Shown here: in pieces, positions 63,369 through 64,000 of the stretch
How positions within the stretch are numbered: the first letter of the stretch is position 1
Layout of the letters: each line of letters begins with the position of its first letter
Assembly (NCBI GenBank): GCA_030949725.1
Contig: JAUZSE010000002.1
Span: 1-64,000, forward strand
Reading direction: 5' to 3'
Length of the DNA: 64,000 nucleotides
Source: Sulfurovum sp.
GTDB taxonomy: Bacteria; Campylobacterota; Campylobacteria; Campylobacterales; Sulfurovaceae
Made by a program: the position numbers and the translations under genes
Notes under the pieces: generated by a model
Database searches by the model: none
Told to the model about the DNA's origin: nothing
What the model saw: only the letters and a program-made list of their open reading frames with translations

Positions 63369-64000
63369 TTACATAAACATCCCACCATTGACTTTAAGCG
63401 TTTCGCCTGTAATGTAAGAAGAATGATCTGAGAGTAAAAAGGCTACCGCGTCAGCTACTTCAGAAGGGTTACCAAATCTTGCCATTGGTATCTTTGCGGT
63501 AAAGGCTTCTTTGACCTCATCTTTAAGTACCGAAGTCATCTCCGTTGCAATAAATCCTGGGGTAATAGCTGTTGTACCTTATGCCAGATGCTCCTGCTTC
63601 TATAGCAAAAGATTTTGTCATAGCGATAGTTCCACCTTTAGATGCCGCATAGTTTGTCTGCCCTGCATTCCCCGTCTCTCCCACAATGGACGCAATGTTT
63701 ACCACCGACCCAAAACGTTTTTTACGCATCACTTTAAAAGCCTCACGACAGCCTATAAAAGTAGATTTTAAATTTGCTTCTATCACATCCATGAATTGTT
63801 CAGATTTCATACGCATAGCCAAACCATCTTTGGTGATACCTGCATTGTTCACAAGATAAGACAACTCGCCATCGGCTCCAATAATGCTCTTTATCGCAGC
63901 TACAAAAGCATCTTCATCAGTCACATCAAAACCGATCACCTCAGCTTTTCCACCTGCTTCTTCAATAGCCGCTTTTACTGCATTGGCTTCTGCCTCTCCT
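63369..64000 (-). CDS. fabG: 3-oxoacyl-ACP reductase, partial and frameshifted
   Basis: A fatty-acid-synthesis SDR whose N-terminus lies beyond the window. Visible: YLVNNAGITKDGLAMRM (NNAG motif), the catalytic Ser in SIVGETGN, Tyr and Lys in NYAASKGG, and then the frame shifts near 63580. The other frame continues AITPGFIATEMTSVLKDEVK and ends GETLKVNGGMFM at 63369, exactly the family C-terminus. An extra A in ACAACAGCT fits the break. It is an essential gene, so a sequencing indel is likely. It lies just upstream of the two-component pair on the same strand. Confidence 0.92.

Overview
The window is AT-rich bacterial chromosome from a Campylobacterota member, most likely a Sulfurovum-like sulfur oxidiser. 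The case rests on gene content: a Tat-exported flavocytochrome c sulfide dehydrogenase flavoprotein, a large multihaem cytochrome c, a short-form HisG, a single XerH-type recombinase, and rpsF-ssb-rpsR and eno-ftsB-like gene pairs of the epsilon type. This is inference from content, not from a 16S comparison.

Layout. 1-3.5 kb: one AAA-ATPase/PD-(D/E)XK gene broken by an ISAzo13-family and an ISAs1-like element. 3.6-8 kb: ruvX, then a tight minus-strand operon of an ABM/LsrG-like protein, a class II aldolase, a secreted nuclease and an LsrK-like AI-2 kinase. 8-14 kb: an accessory graveyard holding a possible toxin-like micro-ORF, an ISBst12-type IS66 element, a decapitated mcrB, REP-like palindromes, a solo IS end and an IS4-like element. 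14-24.6 kb: dodecahaem cytochrome, SurA-like protein, dcd, topA, bioB, an antiporter, an FtsB-like protein and eno. 24.9-30.5 kb: a complete minus-strand rRNA operon (16S, tRNA-Ala, 23S, 5S) with a consensus promoter. 30.6-43.1 kb: NagZ-like GH3, a candidate structured RNA, TlpA-like thioredoxin, dprA, ilvC, NfeD/SPFH, a PKD/beta-propeller repeat protein, an M15 peptidase, rnr and holA. 43.1-46 kb: a putative periplasmic sulfide-oxidation set (FccB, a haem-less small partner, a Tat Rieske protein). 46-56.5 kb: rpsF-ssb-rpsR, hisG-coaX, a SWIM/SNF2 helicase, a DjlA-like protein, a YfgM/BamB-like pair and xerH. 56.5-59.5 kb: a Dam methylase gene split by a second copy of the IS4-like element, and a collapsed Rpn nuclease. 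59.5-64 kb: mutS2, a histidine kinase/response regulator pair, and fabG running off the edge.

Many single-copy housekeeping genes (dcd, bioB, ilvC, xerH, fabG and others) carry single-base frameshifts, often in homopolymers. The likeliest explanation is uncorrected indels in the assembly, so 'pseudogene' calls that rest only on a frameshift (lsrK, the transposases) should be held loosely. The breaks caused by insertion sequences are independent of this, because target-site duplications and restored reading frames support them.
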